Source: Moduliflexus sp964602655
GTDB taxonomy: Bacteria > Moduliflexota > Moduliflexia > Moduliflexales > Moduliflexaceae
Direction of reading: 5' to 3'
Assembly (NCBI GenBank): GCA_964602655.1
Contig: CAZRSF010000076.1
Coordinates: 1 to 31,080, forward strand
Length of the DNA stretch: 31,080 nucleotides
Under the pieces are notes generated by a model. It saw only the letters and a list, made by a program, of their open reading frames with translations. It was not told the DNA's origin and ran no database searches. Numbering within the stretch: the stretch's first letter is position 1; every line of letters begins with the position of its first letter. Both the position numbers and the translations under genes were made by a program. Below, one piece after another: positions 21,711 to 29,590 of this stretch.

Positions 21711-21776
21711 CCGTCCACACTATCCACGCCAACTACTACTACGACTATAAAAAAATCTTTTTTTTCTTTGTTTTTT
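21711..21776 (+). other. oriC: basal unwinding module (tandem DnaA boxes, DnaA-trio, AT tract)
   Basis: Two abutting weak boxes in the TTATCCACA orientation (CCGTCCACA 21711-21719, CTATCCACG 21720-21728) are followed after four bases by CTA CTA CTA CGA CTA (21733-21747). On the opposite strand these are 3'-GAT-5' trinucleotides, the DnaA-trio on which DnaA assembles on single-stranded DNA. A run of A and T (21748-21776) follows directly and would melt first. The order box-box-trio-AT matches the module described for Bacillus subtilis. Confidence 0.78.
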
Positions 21777-22064
21777 AGAAGCAGTAATAGCATTTGTAGA
21801 TTGGGGATAACTCTGAAAAATCGGCGGCGCGAGGATCGGTGAGAAAATTTTGAGAAAATGATCGTATCTTGAAAAAATAGTTGCCTGAACAACAGGCTTA
21901 TGGTAGGGAGTTCATAATTGTTTGTGTGGTTACAGGAAGAACATCTCGCAACGTATACAAATTTCGTGAACAATATGGTATATGATGGCATGGTCGCGAA
22001 TTGCATGGATCGTATGAGGAGTCAGGTTTGATGAACCCCTTGAAATATGAGGAAGGAAAAACGT

Positions 22065-23177
22065 ATGCAAATCAGAATTGAAAAACAGAATTTACTTGAT
22101 GGAGTTCAACGCGTCCAGAATGTCGTGGACAAGAAAAACACGATTCCAGTGTTATCCAACATTTTATTCGAAGCCTCAGAGGAAAATAATTCGCTGAAAT
22201 TGATTGCCACGAATTTGGAAGTCGGAATGTCAACGGTTCTTCCCGTCAGCGAGACCACCGGCGGAAACATTACCGTTCCGGCGCAGAAAATCTTCGAAAT
22301 TTTACGGGAACTCCCGGAAGCGACCGTGACCTTGACCGTTGACGAAAAAAATTGGATTACTATCGAATGTCTCAAATCGAATTTCAGACTGGCCGGATTA
22401 TCGAAATCCGATTTTCCCGAATTGCCCTCCCTGCCGACGCAGGATATCGTGATGCTGCCGCAGGCGGTGTTGCGCGAGATGATTGGAAAAACGGCCTTTG
22501 CCGTCTCGCATGACGAATCGCGCTATGCTCTGACCGGCGTCCTGTTTTCTATCGGAAATCAGGAGCTTTCGATGGTTGCGACTGACGGCCACCGGCTCGC
22601 GCTGATCAAACGTCCGTATCAGCTTGAATTAACGGGCGAAGAAGCGAAAGATGTTATCATTCCGTTGAAGGCGATGACAGAAGTGAAAAAATTGTGTGAG
22701 ACGGACGGCTCGATGTCCATCAATTTGGGGGACAATCAGATCGCGTTCCGCAAAGAAGGCACGATGTTGGTGTCGCGCCTGATTGAAGCGCAATTCCCGG
22801 ATTACCGCCAGGTTGTTCCGTCCGAATCGCGTTATTCGATTGTGGCGAATCGCGAAGAATTTTCGCGGGCGCTGCGCCGCGTGGCGTTGTTGTGCAGCGA
22901 TACGCGCCTCGTCAAATTCCATGTCAACGAAGGCCAGCTTGCCCTGACCTCGAATGACCCGAATTTAGGAGAAGCGCGGGAAGTGATGCCTGTCGAATAT
23001 AGCGGCGAAGAGATGACTATCGGCTTCAACGCCCGCTATATCATGGACTTTTTAGGTGTCATCAGCGGCAACGAAGTGCGGATCGGCGTCAACGATTCCC
23101 TCAGCCCCGGCCTCTTTTCTTCGAATGGCGAGGATGACGCTGGTTTTGCCTGCGTCGTCATGCCGATGCGGGTGTAG
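22065..23177 (+). CDS. dnaN: DNA polymerase III beta subunit (sliding clamp)
   Basis: A 370-residue clamp that encircles DNA and tethers polymerase III. Three clamp folds of about 120 residues are visible; typical segments are NTIPVLSNILFEA, FRLAGLSKSDFPELP, FAVSHDESRYALTGVLF, ATDGHRLALI, LIEAQFPDYRQVVP and the C-terminal FACVVMPMRV that forms the peptide-binding pocket edge. The start at 22065 (MQIRIEKQ) has AGGAAGG 8 bases upstream. An in-frame ATG at 22047 is less likely, as the family starts with M-x-I/F-x-I. It is the first gene after the origin, with recF next on the same strand 157 bases downstream and a perfect hairpin between them. dnaA, its usual neighbour, is absent. Confidence 0.97.
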   Translation: MQIRIEKQNLLDGVQRVQNVVDKKNTIPVLSNILFEASEENNSLKLIATNLEVGMSTVLPVSETTGGNITVPAQKIFEILRELPEATVTLTVDEKNWITIECLKSNFRLAGLSKSDFPELPSLPTQDIVMLPQAVLREMIGKTAFAVSHDESRYALTGVLFSIGNQELSMVATDGHRLALIKRPYQLELTGEEAKDVIIPLKAMTEVKKLCETDGSMSINLGDNQIAFRKEGTMLVSRLIEAQFPDYRQVVPSESRYSIVANREEFSRALRRVALLCSDTRLVKFHVNEGQLALTSNDPNLGEAREVMPVEYSGEEMTIGFNARYIMDFLGVISGNEVRIGVNDSLSPGLFSSNGEDDAGFACVVMPMRV

Positions 23178-23202
23178 CGCATTGAAAAATGTCCGCGCCC
23201 TC

Positions 23203-23235
23203 AGAGTTCCGAGGTCTGCAAGACCTCGGAACTCT
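23203..23235. repeat. Perfect 15-bp stem-loop between dnaN and recF
   Basis: AGAGTTCCGAGGTCT and AGACCTCGGAACTCT pair around the loop GCA, starting 26 bases after the dnaN stop. No T tract follows. It could attenuate read-through into recF, or be another dispersed palindrome. Confidence 0.8.
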
Positions 23236-23334
23236 TGATTGAACGTGATAGATCAGGGCGAACGGAGTTTCATCGTCACATTGCATTAAACCCCATGCAG
23301 TTCACGCCTTTTGCGTTCCAGAGGAATTTCGAGA

Positions 23335-24507
23335 GTGTTTCTGACATCGCTTGACATCACGAACGTCCGGAGTTTTCAGACGAAACACTGCGAGTTTTCG
23401 CCGGGCATTACGCTATTTATCGGGCCGAACGCATCCGGGAAGACCAATCTGCTCGAAGCGATTCACCTGCTGTCGAACCTGCGTTCGTTTCGGACGCACG
23501 CGCTGCGCGAAGCGATCCGATGGGACGAGCGTGAAGCGTATATACGCGGCGTGGTTCAGCCCAGCGGACACGATCAGGACGCCGGGCATCCGAAGACGCT
23601 GGGCGTCGGTTTGAAAGCGAATACGCGCATTCCAGCCGTCAATTCCAAAGTCTGCAAATCGTCGAAAGATTATCTACGGATTCTGCCGTCTGCGACGTTC
23701 GTGCCGGACGATTTGAGTTTGGTCAAAGGCGCGCCCGCCTTCCGCCGCTATTTTTTAGATCGCGGCACGTTTCAGTTTTCCCCGGCATACTGGTCGCTAC
23801 TGACCGATTATAACCGCGTTTTACAGCAGAAAAACGCCCTCCTGAAAGACGTGCAGAAGAAACCAGCGCGAGACGCCGACGCGCAATTCGCCGCCGCCTG
23901 CGATGTCTGGGACGCGCAATTGCATGTTCTCGGCAGCAAAATCATCTTTGCGCGGTTGATCTTTCTTCATCGCCTCCGGCGACTGCTGCAAGACGTCTAT
24001 GCTTGCTGGCTCGGCACGGACGAAACGACGACGCTGCGCTATGATTGCAGTCTTGGCCTTTCTGCCGACGAAATCGAGACGTTTCGCCTTGATGATCGCG
24101 AGCAGGAACAGGGGGCGCTGCAACGGATTTCAGCGCACTACGAACAGGCGATTGCGCGTCATCGTGACCGCGAACGGCGGTTGGGCGTCACGCTCGTCGG
24201 CCCGCATCGCGACGATCTGGACGTGCTGCTGGACGGTCGTCCGCTCCGTTCCTATGGCTCGCAAGGGCAGCAGCGCACCGCCGTGTTAGCGATCAAATTG
24301 GCGGAAATTCAGGTCTATTACGAGCAATATGGCGAATACCCGATTTTGCTGTTGGATGATGTCACCTCGGAATTGGACATGCGGCGAAATACGAAACTCT
24401 TCGAGTATTTGCAGCAAGGAATGCAGGTGTTTCTGACGGCGACCGACCGGTTTGCGCTCGGCAGCCTGCCGTGCGATGTGGTGGACGTATCGCGCAGCGG
24501 CTTGTAG
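23335..24507 (+). CDS. recF: DNA replication and repair protein RecF
   Basis: A 390-residue SMC-like ATPase that helps load RecA at single-strand gaps with RecO and RecR. The Walker A loop GPNASGKT (30-37), the ABC signature SYGSQGQQRT (306-315) and the Walker B/D-loop PILLLDDVTSELD (336-348) are intact. The start is a GTG at 23335, giving the usual FLTSLDITNVRSF beginning, with AGAGGA 9 bases upstream; a TTG at 23311 is less likely. It is slightly longer than the usual 360-370, partly through an insert near residues 75-90 (SGHDQDAGHPK). It follows dnaN as in many origins and is convergent with the TPR gene, only 9 bases away. No gyrB follows. Confidence 0.95.
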   Translation: MFLTSLDITNVRSFQTKHCEFSPGITLFIGPNASGKTNLLEAIHLLSNLRSFRTHALREAIRWDEREAYIRGVVQPSGHDQDAGHPKTLGVGLKANTRIPAVNSKVCKSSKDYLRILPSATFVPDDLSLVKGAPAFRRYFLDRGTFQFSPAYWSLLTDYNRVLQQKNALLKDVQKKPARDADAQFAAACDVWDAQLHVLGSKIIFARLIFLHRLRRLLQDVYACWLGTDETTTLRYDCSLGLSADEIETFRLDDREQEQGALQRISAHYEQAIARHRDRERRLGVTLVGPHRDDLDVLLDGRPLRSYGSQGQQRTAVLAIKLAEIQVYYEQYGEYPILLLDDVTSELDMRRNTKLFEYLQQGMQVFLTATDRFALGSLPCDVVDVSRSGL

Positions 24508-24516
24508 AGAAGGGGG

Positions 24517-25764
24517 TTAACTGGATAACAGTTTGTTGATAATCTCAATCGCGCTGATAAAGCAGAGATCGCATTTCGATTGATTCAGGAGTTCTTCTTC
24601 GCGGAGTTCTTTGCCGGGATGGATGAAATTCCGGTAAAGGCGGGAAATGTTGCCGACCTGCACCATCACATCGCCTAACATCTTCTTTTCTTTCAAATAG
24701 TTGAGAATTTCGGCCAAATCGCATTCATACAGATCGCGTTTTTCCGTTTTGTCGTTTTTCCGCGGCAGGTATAAGGCCGTAATCTCTTTTTTCTCGCAAT
24801 AGTGCAGTAACACGACTTCCACTAACGAACCGGCCAGCACGATGACCGATTTTTCATTTTTCAGCAGATAGTTCAAAAATAACTCATTCAAATCGCGTTC
24901 GGCAATGTCGCGATATTTCTTTTCCATTTTCCGAATTCGGTGCAGTAGAGTATAATACGAGTATTTCTCTAATTGCTCGATGGTGAGGAGGCCAAGTCCG
25001 GCGACCCATTTCGGCGGGAGTTGTTTGGGCTCGATCTGTTCCAATTCGCGTTCGAGAAACGGATTGATTTCGTAAATCGGGACAAGTTGACTGCCGCGGC
25101 GTTTGGTGTCCCGCACGTATCCTTTGTTCAGCCAGTCATCGCGTAACAACAACGCATACTGCGGATCTGTTTCCATCAGGACGCTGAATTTCCAATCCGG
25201 AATTGCCATGCGGTTGTGCTGATATTCTTCTTCGCGCGTCAGATTGCTGAGAAAGGTTTGAAGTTTCGCCATGGACATATCGTCTTCATTTTCAATGAAA
25301 TTCAGGGCATCCCAATATTTTTTTTTAATCAGTTGGTGCTCCTGAACGATGGCCGAGATTTGGCGATAGTTTTGGGAAATGACTTCATCGTTCGGCACGA
25401 TGTCGTAGGCGCGGCGAATGAGTTCGAAGGCTTCCTGAAATTGATTTTTCGCGCGTTTGATATGGGACAGATTGTTGAGGATAACGGAGTTCTCGGATTC
25501 GTACACCAGAAGGTGTTCGTAAATCCGTTCCGCCTCGTCAATAAACCCTAATTCATTGAGGGAATAGGCGACTTCGAACATGTAAAACGTTTCCGGCGGG
25601 GCGCAGGCATCGGAATGAAATAATTCGACGATTCGGTCGAATTTGCGTTCCTGAAAGAGTTTTTCAATCAAAATCAGCGTGAGCGTTCGCGCCTGATCTA
25701 CATGAGAAAAGGAACGTAACTCTTCGATTTTGGCTTTTTCTACTTTGAATTCTTTCCCGGTCAT
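24517..25764 (-). CDS. TPR-repeat protein with a HEPN-like C-terminus
   Basis: A 415-residue, soluble, charged protein that I do not recognise as a named family. Residues about 25-150 form TPR-type helix pairs (FYMFEVAYSLNELGFIDEAE, LLVYESENSVILNNLSHIKR, FQEAFELIRRAYDIVPND). A middle part (150-280) has aromatic-rich helices. The end (about 300-415) is a helical bundle with SLVEVVLLHYCEKK and RLYRNFIHPGKE (375-386), where R-x6-H resembles the R-x4-6-H motif of HEPN nucleases or of DUF4145-like HEPN folds. The last helix is ISAIEIINKLL. The ATG at 25764 has AGG 7 bases upstream. It stands alone between cdaR and recF. TPR is fairly sure; HEPN is a tentative fold guess. Confidence 0.6.
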   Translation of the reverse strand: MTGKEFKVEKAKIEELRSFSHVDQARTLTLILIEKLFQERKFDRIVELFHSDACAPPETFYMFEVAYSLNELGFIDEAERIYEHLLVYESENSVILNNLSHIKRAKNQFQEAFELIRRAYDIVPNDEVISQNYRQISAIVQEHQLIKKKYWDALNFIENEDDMSMAKLQTFLSNLTREEEYQHNRMAIPDWKFSVLMETDPQYALLLRDDWLNKGYVRDTKRRGSQLVPIYEINPFLERELEQIEPKQLPPKWVAGLGLLTIEQLEKYSYYTLLHRIRKMEKKYRDIAERDLNELFLNYLLKNEKSVIVLAGSLVEVVLLHYCEKKEITALYLPRKNDKTEKRDLYECDLAEILNYLKEKKMLGDVMVQVGNISRLYRNFIHPGKELREEELLNQSKCDLCFISAIEIINKLLSS

Positions 25765-25810
25765 AGTCAACCTGTCGAAATGTCCACGCGCGCATGAGTC
25801 GAATTATGTA

Positions 25811-25836
25811 ATCTATTGCAAAGACACGCAATAGAT
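25811..25836. repeat. Small stem-loop between cdaR and the TPR gene
   Basis: ATCTATTGC and GCAATAGAT form a perfect 9-bp stem with an 8-base loop, 31 bases after the cdaR stop (minus strand). There is no T tract, so its role as a terminator is uncertain. Confidence 0.5.
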
Positions 25837-25866
25837 CGAAAAAGTTGACGAAGAGCGCGGGGATTT

Positions 25867-26787
25867 TTATTCAGGAGGGCTTGCAATCGTAATGGTGACT
25901 GTTTTCGGATAATAGACCTTTACCGTCATGGCGTCCGGCAATCGAAATTCCGGTTGGACTGCCGATTGGCCTATCGGAAGCTGCGTCGCGCGAATCACGA
26001 CGGGAATATCCTTGGGCGTCAACGCGGAAATTTGCAGTTTGGGGCCGTGAATCAGCGCGGTGACAGTATCAGGAAAGACCGTCAAGACCTCAGAATGGCC
26101 TTCGATCCGTAACGGAATATTTTCGAAAAATCGGCTCATCATTTCAGGCACAATGGCGACCGTGACTTCGACGATCTCCTCGTCTTTTTTTTCAAGACTG
26201 AGAGAGGCATCAGGAAGTTTCACCTTGACCTTCTGCGTGATGCTTTCGGTCAGATTGTCGAGATTGATCACTTCAGTCTCGATCCTCGTCAGATTTTTCA
26301 GCACATTCTGCGCGCCGACCACCGAGAGCACGTTCGGTTTCACGGTAATCTCGCTGACGACATACCCATTCGCCGGCTTTCCGCGCGTGATGGCTTCGAC
26401 AGGCACAGGTCTGATCGTCGTGACATCCAAAAACACTTCAAGTTGAGATGGGCTGACCTGCGTGACGATAGCGCCGACCGGGACGCGAATTTCTTCGGGA
26501 GAAAGGACGAATGAATTGATGCCGCGCACCACATTGCTCAAGTCAACATACACGTCAATATCGGCTGGCGTCAAGCGTTTGACAAACGTCGAAAAGCCGC
26601 GCAGCGTGACTTCGACTTGGCTGATGCTCCTGACGATTTCCAGATCGGTCGGAAGATTGCGCAATTCTACCGGCACAGTCAAACGCACTTCGGACTTTTG
26701 CTCGCCGACAACCATGAACCAGATGATAATGGCTAATCCGAGCGCGACTGATTTGAGTGTCATATTCTCGAAAATCTTCATCGTCAT
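25867..26787 (-). CDS. cdaR: CdaR/YbbR-domain regulator of diadenylate cyclase
   Basis: A 306-residue membrane-anchored protein. One N-terminal membrane helix (about 10-28, LKSVALGLAIIIWFMVV) is followed by several YbbR repeats outside the cytoplasm, seen as the recurring pattern of VPVELRNLPTDLEI, VPVEAITRGKPANGYVV, NIPLRIEGHSEVLTVFP and IPVVIRATQLP. In firmicutes CdaR binds and tunes CdaA activity; the same pairing is expected here. Its ATG overlaps the cdaA stop (ATGA), so the two are translationally coupled. In many bacteria glmM follows; here the unit ends and a TPR gene comes next. Confidence 0.88.
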   Translation of the reverse strand: MTMKIFENMTLKSVALGLAIIIWFMVVGEQKSEVRLTVPVELRNLPTDLEIVRSISQVEVTLRGFSTFVKRLTPADIDVYVDLSNVVRGINSFVLSPEEIRVPVGAIVTQVSPSQLEVFLDVTTIRPVPVEAITRGKPANGYVVSEITVKPNVLSVVGAQNVLKNLTRIETEVINLDNLTESITQKVKVKLPDASLSLEKKDEEIVEVTVAIVPEMMSRFFENIPLRIEGHSEVLTVFPDTVTALIHGPKLQISALTPKDIPVVIRATQLPIGQSAVQPEFRLPDAMTVKVYYPKTVTITIASPPE

Positions 26788-27635
26788 TCCTGTGTCTTAT
26801 TTGACGGCTTCGGCAATTTCTGGGGCTTGGGCAGACGCGCGGTTTTGCGAGGCTGCGGGTCGGACGGGCCGCCAAGCAGGTTCTTTAAGACGCGCTTGAG
26901 TTCGGACGAGGTCAAATGTCGTGTAATCTCGCCGCCGACCGCAATCGAAACCGTGCCGGTTTCTTCGGATACGATCACCACGACCGCGTCGGTTTCTTCG
27001 GTGACGCCGATGGCTGCGCGATGCCGTGTCCCCAATTCTTTGCTGATATCGCTCGATAAGGTCAACGGTAAAAAGCAGGCTGCGGCAATCAGGCGATTGT
27101 CTTTGATGATGGCTGCGCCGTCATGCAGCGGCGCGCCAGAGATAAAAATGCTGCTGAGCAGTTCCTTCGAAATTTCCGCTTCAAGCGTCACGCCGGAATT
27201 GATGAATGGCTTCAGGCCGATGCCGCGTTCAATCACCATCAATGCGCCGATTCGGCGACTGGACAGCCATTCTGTCGAACGCACGATTTCGTCTATGACT
27301 TGCGATTTTTCGATGCCGTAGAAGTGGCGAAAAAACGTATTCTGCCCGACCTGCGCCAGCATTCGACGAATTTCCGGGTGAAAAATCACTAAAATCGTCA
27401 AAAACAAATAGCCGAGTAAATTGCGGATGACCCAACTCAGAATATAGAGTTCGAAACGTTGTGCGACAAAGTATCCGCCGGCAATCACGAACAACCCGAT
27501 CAACATTTGCGCGGTTCGCGTTCCCCTGATCATCAGCAGCAAGCGGTAGATCAGATAGGCGACGATCAGGATGTCCACAATATCCTGCCATCGTAAAATT
27601 TCGAACCACTCCAGGGGATTCAGTAACACGTTCAT
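26784..27635 (-). CDS. cdaA: Diadenylate cyclase CdaA
   Basis: A 283-residue membrane enzyme that makes cyclic di-AMP from two ATP. Three membrane helices lie within residues 15-85 (DILIVAYLIYRLLLMIRG, MLIGLFVIAGGYFVA, LLGYLFLTILVIF). The DisA_N/DAC domain follows with the catalytic DGA motif (H171-D172-G173-A174) and RHR motif (GTRHRAAIG, 204-206), both intact. A Pro/Lys-rich tail (PRKTARLPKPQKLPKPSNK) follows the domain. The ATG at 27635 gives the usual N-terminus MNVLLNPLEW; a GTG at 27659 is an alternative, and neither has a clear ribosome binding site. It lies 45 bases after ftsH and overlaps cdaR by 4 bases. c-di-AMP usually controls potassium and osmolyte balance. Confidence 0.94.
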   Translation of the reverse strand: MNVLLNPLEWFEILRWQDIVDILIVAYLIYRLLLMIRGTRTAQMLIGLFVIAGGYFVAQRFELYILSWVIRNLLGYLFLTILVIFHPEIRRMLAQVGQNTFFRHFYGIEKSQVIDEIVRSTEWLSSRRIGALMVIERGIGLKPFINSGVTLEAEISKELLSSIFISGAPLHDGAAIIKDNRLIAAACFLPLTLSSDISKELGTRHRAAIGVTEETDAVVVIVSEETGTVSIAVGGEITRHLTSSELKRVLKNLLGGPSDPQPRKTARLPKPQKLPKPSNKTQE

Positions 27636-27680
27636 GGCGCGTGATTGCCCGCGTCGCACTGCGCGCCGGCAAAACTCCTC

Positions 27681-29495
27681 TCAGGCAGAGGGTTTTGTTG
27701 CATTCACTATCCGATCAATATCCGGCCCATCTAACACCTCTTTTTCTAACAAGGCTTGCGCAATCGCATGAAGCGACTCGACATGCTCGCGCAAAATTTT
27801 TCTGTCCGCTTCAAGCGCATCAAAGATAAATTTGTGAACTTCCTTATCTATTTTAACGGCAGTCTCTTCGCTGTAATCCTGCCGCCGCGAGATTTCCCTC
27901 CCGAGAAAAATCTGCTCTTCCTTTTCGCCATAGACGAGCGGCCCCATTGTTTCGCTCATGCCCCATTCGCAGACCATTTTGCGGGCAAGCTCGGTCGCCC
28001 GTTTCAAATCGTCGGATGCGCCGGTGGCAATGTCGTCTAAGGCGATTTCTTCGGCGACGCGACCGCCGAGCATAATCGCAATTCGTCCTAAACAAAAGCG
28101 TTTCGTGACCTGGTTGCGGTCGCCTTCGGGAAGCTGCTGCATCAGTCCGAGCGCGTACCCGCGCGGAATAATCGTCACTTTATGCACGGGATCGGTATGC
28201 GGCATCAGTTTGCTGATCAGCGCATGACCGGCTTCGTGGTAGGCGGTGACGCGCTTTTCCTCGTCCGTGATAATGACGCTGCGCCGTTCTTTTCCCATCA
28301 GCACTTTATCTTTGGCCTCTTCCATGTCTTTCATATCTACGACGACTTTGTCGAAGCGGGCAGCCAGCAGCGCGGCTTCATTCACAAGATTGGCAAGGTC
28401 TGCGCCTGAAAATCCCGGAGTGCCACGCGCCACGACCGAGAGATCGACATCGTCGGCTAACGGAATGTTGCGGGTATGCACATCGAGAATCCCTTGTCGT
28501 CCGCGAACATCCGGGCGCGCCACGACGACTTGCCGGTCGAAACGTCCGGGGCGAAGCAAGGCCGGATCAAGCACGTCCGGGCGGTTGGTGGCGGCGATCA
28601 TGATGACGCCTTCGTTCGACTCGAACCCGTCCATTTCCACGAGTAATTGGTTCAGCGTCTGTTCGCGCTCGTCATGTCCGCCGCCGAGTCCTGCGCCGCG
28701 ATGCCGTCCGACGGCGTCCATTTCATCAATAAAGATGATGCAGGGCGCGTTTTTTTTGCCTTGCTCGAACAAGTCGCGCACGCGCGATGCGCCGACGCCG
28801 ACAAACATTTCCACAAAATCCGAGCCGCTGATGCTGAGAAACGGGACATCGGCTTCTCCGGCAATCGCTTTGGCGAGGAGCGTTTTTCCCGTGCCGGGCG
28901 GGCCGACTAACAACACGCCTTTGGGAATTTTCCCGCCGAGTTTTTGAAATTTTTGCGGGTCTTTTAAAAATTCGATAATTTCTTGAAGCTCTTCCCGCGC
29001 TTCGTCCACGCCCGCCACGTCTTTGAAGGTGAATTTCCGATGATCTTCGGTCAGGAGTTTCGCCCGGCTTTTGCCGAATGACAGCGCTTTATTGCCGCCC
29101 ATCTGCATCTGCCGCATGAAAAAAATCCAGATGCCGATGAAAATCACCATCGGCAGCCATGTCAGCACATACGCATACCAGGCTTCGTGTTCTTTGGGGT
29201 CAACGGAAATCCGAATCCCTTTCGCCTGAAATTGGGCGAGCATGGCAGAATCAAGCGCGTCGAGAATGATAAACGTTTTGAATTCCTTATTATCCATCGT
29301 GACGACATGAACCGCCTGTTCGCCTTTGACGACGGCAAGTTCGCGAATTTCTCCGCGCTCGACCTTTTTCATAAATTCGCTGAACGGAACTTCTTCTACC
29401 GTATTTTGGGTATTGTTGCTAATTACATCGAATGCCAAAAACAATAAGGCGGCAAGCACTCCCCACAAAAGAATATTTTTATAAAACGGATTCAA
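27681..29495 (-). CDS. ftsH: ATP-dependent zinc metalloprotease FtsH
   Basis: A 604-residue hexameric membrane protease that removes damaged or short-lived membrane and cytosolic proteins. Two membrane helices (about 7-25 and 107-127) frame the periplasmic domain. The AAA+ module has Walker A GPPGTGKT (198-205), the pore FVGVGAS segment (231-237), Walker B IIFIDEMD (253-260) and arginine-finger region NRPDVLDPALLRPGRFD. The zinc site HEAGH (420-424) and the third ligand region (D495) are intact. The start is TTG at 29495 (read MNPFYKNILL), with GAGGAGG 7 bases upstream; no ATG fits. It lies between tilS and cdaA on the same strand. Confidence 0.97.
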   Translation of the reverse strand: MNPFYKNILLWGVLAALLFLAFDVISNNTQNTVEEVPFSEFMKKVERGEIRELAVVKGEQAVHVVTMDNKEFKTFIILDALDSAMLAQFQAKGIRISVDPKEHEAWYAYVLTWLPMVIFIGIWIFFMRQMQMGGNKALSFGKSRAKLLTEDHRKFTFKDVAGVDEAREELQEIIEFLKDPQKFQKLGGKIPKGVLLVGPPGTGKTLLAKAIAGEADVPFLSISGSDFVEMFVGVGASRVRDLFEQGKKNAPCIIFIDEMDAVGRHRGAGLGGGHDEREQTLNQLLVEMDGFESNEGVIMIAATNRPDVLDPALLRPGRFDRQVVVARPDVRGRQGILDVHTRNIPLADDVDLSVVARGTPGFSGADLANLVNEAALLAARFDKVVVDMKDMEEAKDKVLMGKERRSVIITDEEKRVTAYHEAGHALISKLMPHTDPVHKVTIIPRGYALGLMQQLPEGDRNQVTKRFCLGRIAIMLGGRVAEEIALDDIATGASDDLKRATELARKMVCEWGMSETMGPLVYGEKEEQIFLGREISRRQDYSEETAVKIDKEVHKFIFDALEADRKILREHVESLHAIAQALLEKEVLDGPDIDRIVNATKPSA

Positions 29496-29519
29496 GACCG
29501 AACCTCCTCTTCTGGTGGA

Positions 29520-29559
29520 GCAGACATTCTTGTCTGCCGGTCACAGGCAGGAATGCCTG
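29520..29559. repeat. Two tandem small hairpins between tilS and ftsH
   Basis: GCAGACATTCTTGTCTGC (29520-29537) and CAGGCAGGAATGCCTG (29544-29559) are two similar stem-loops, linked by CGGTCA. They look like two halves of a dispersed palindromic repeat. They lie upstream of the ftsH ribosome binding site and could affect its mRNA. Confidence 0.7.
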
Positions 29560-29590
29560 CGCTACCAAATCGCAAAAGAATATATGTATT

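Noticed and set aside
21506..22006. A 166-codon minus-strand frame across the origin
   Set aside because: It runs through DnaA boxes and the AT tract, with low-complexity poly-F and poly-V segments; not a gene.
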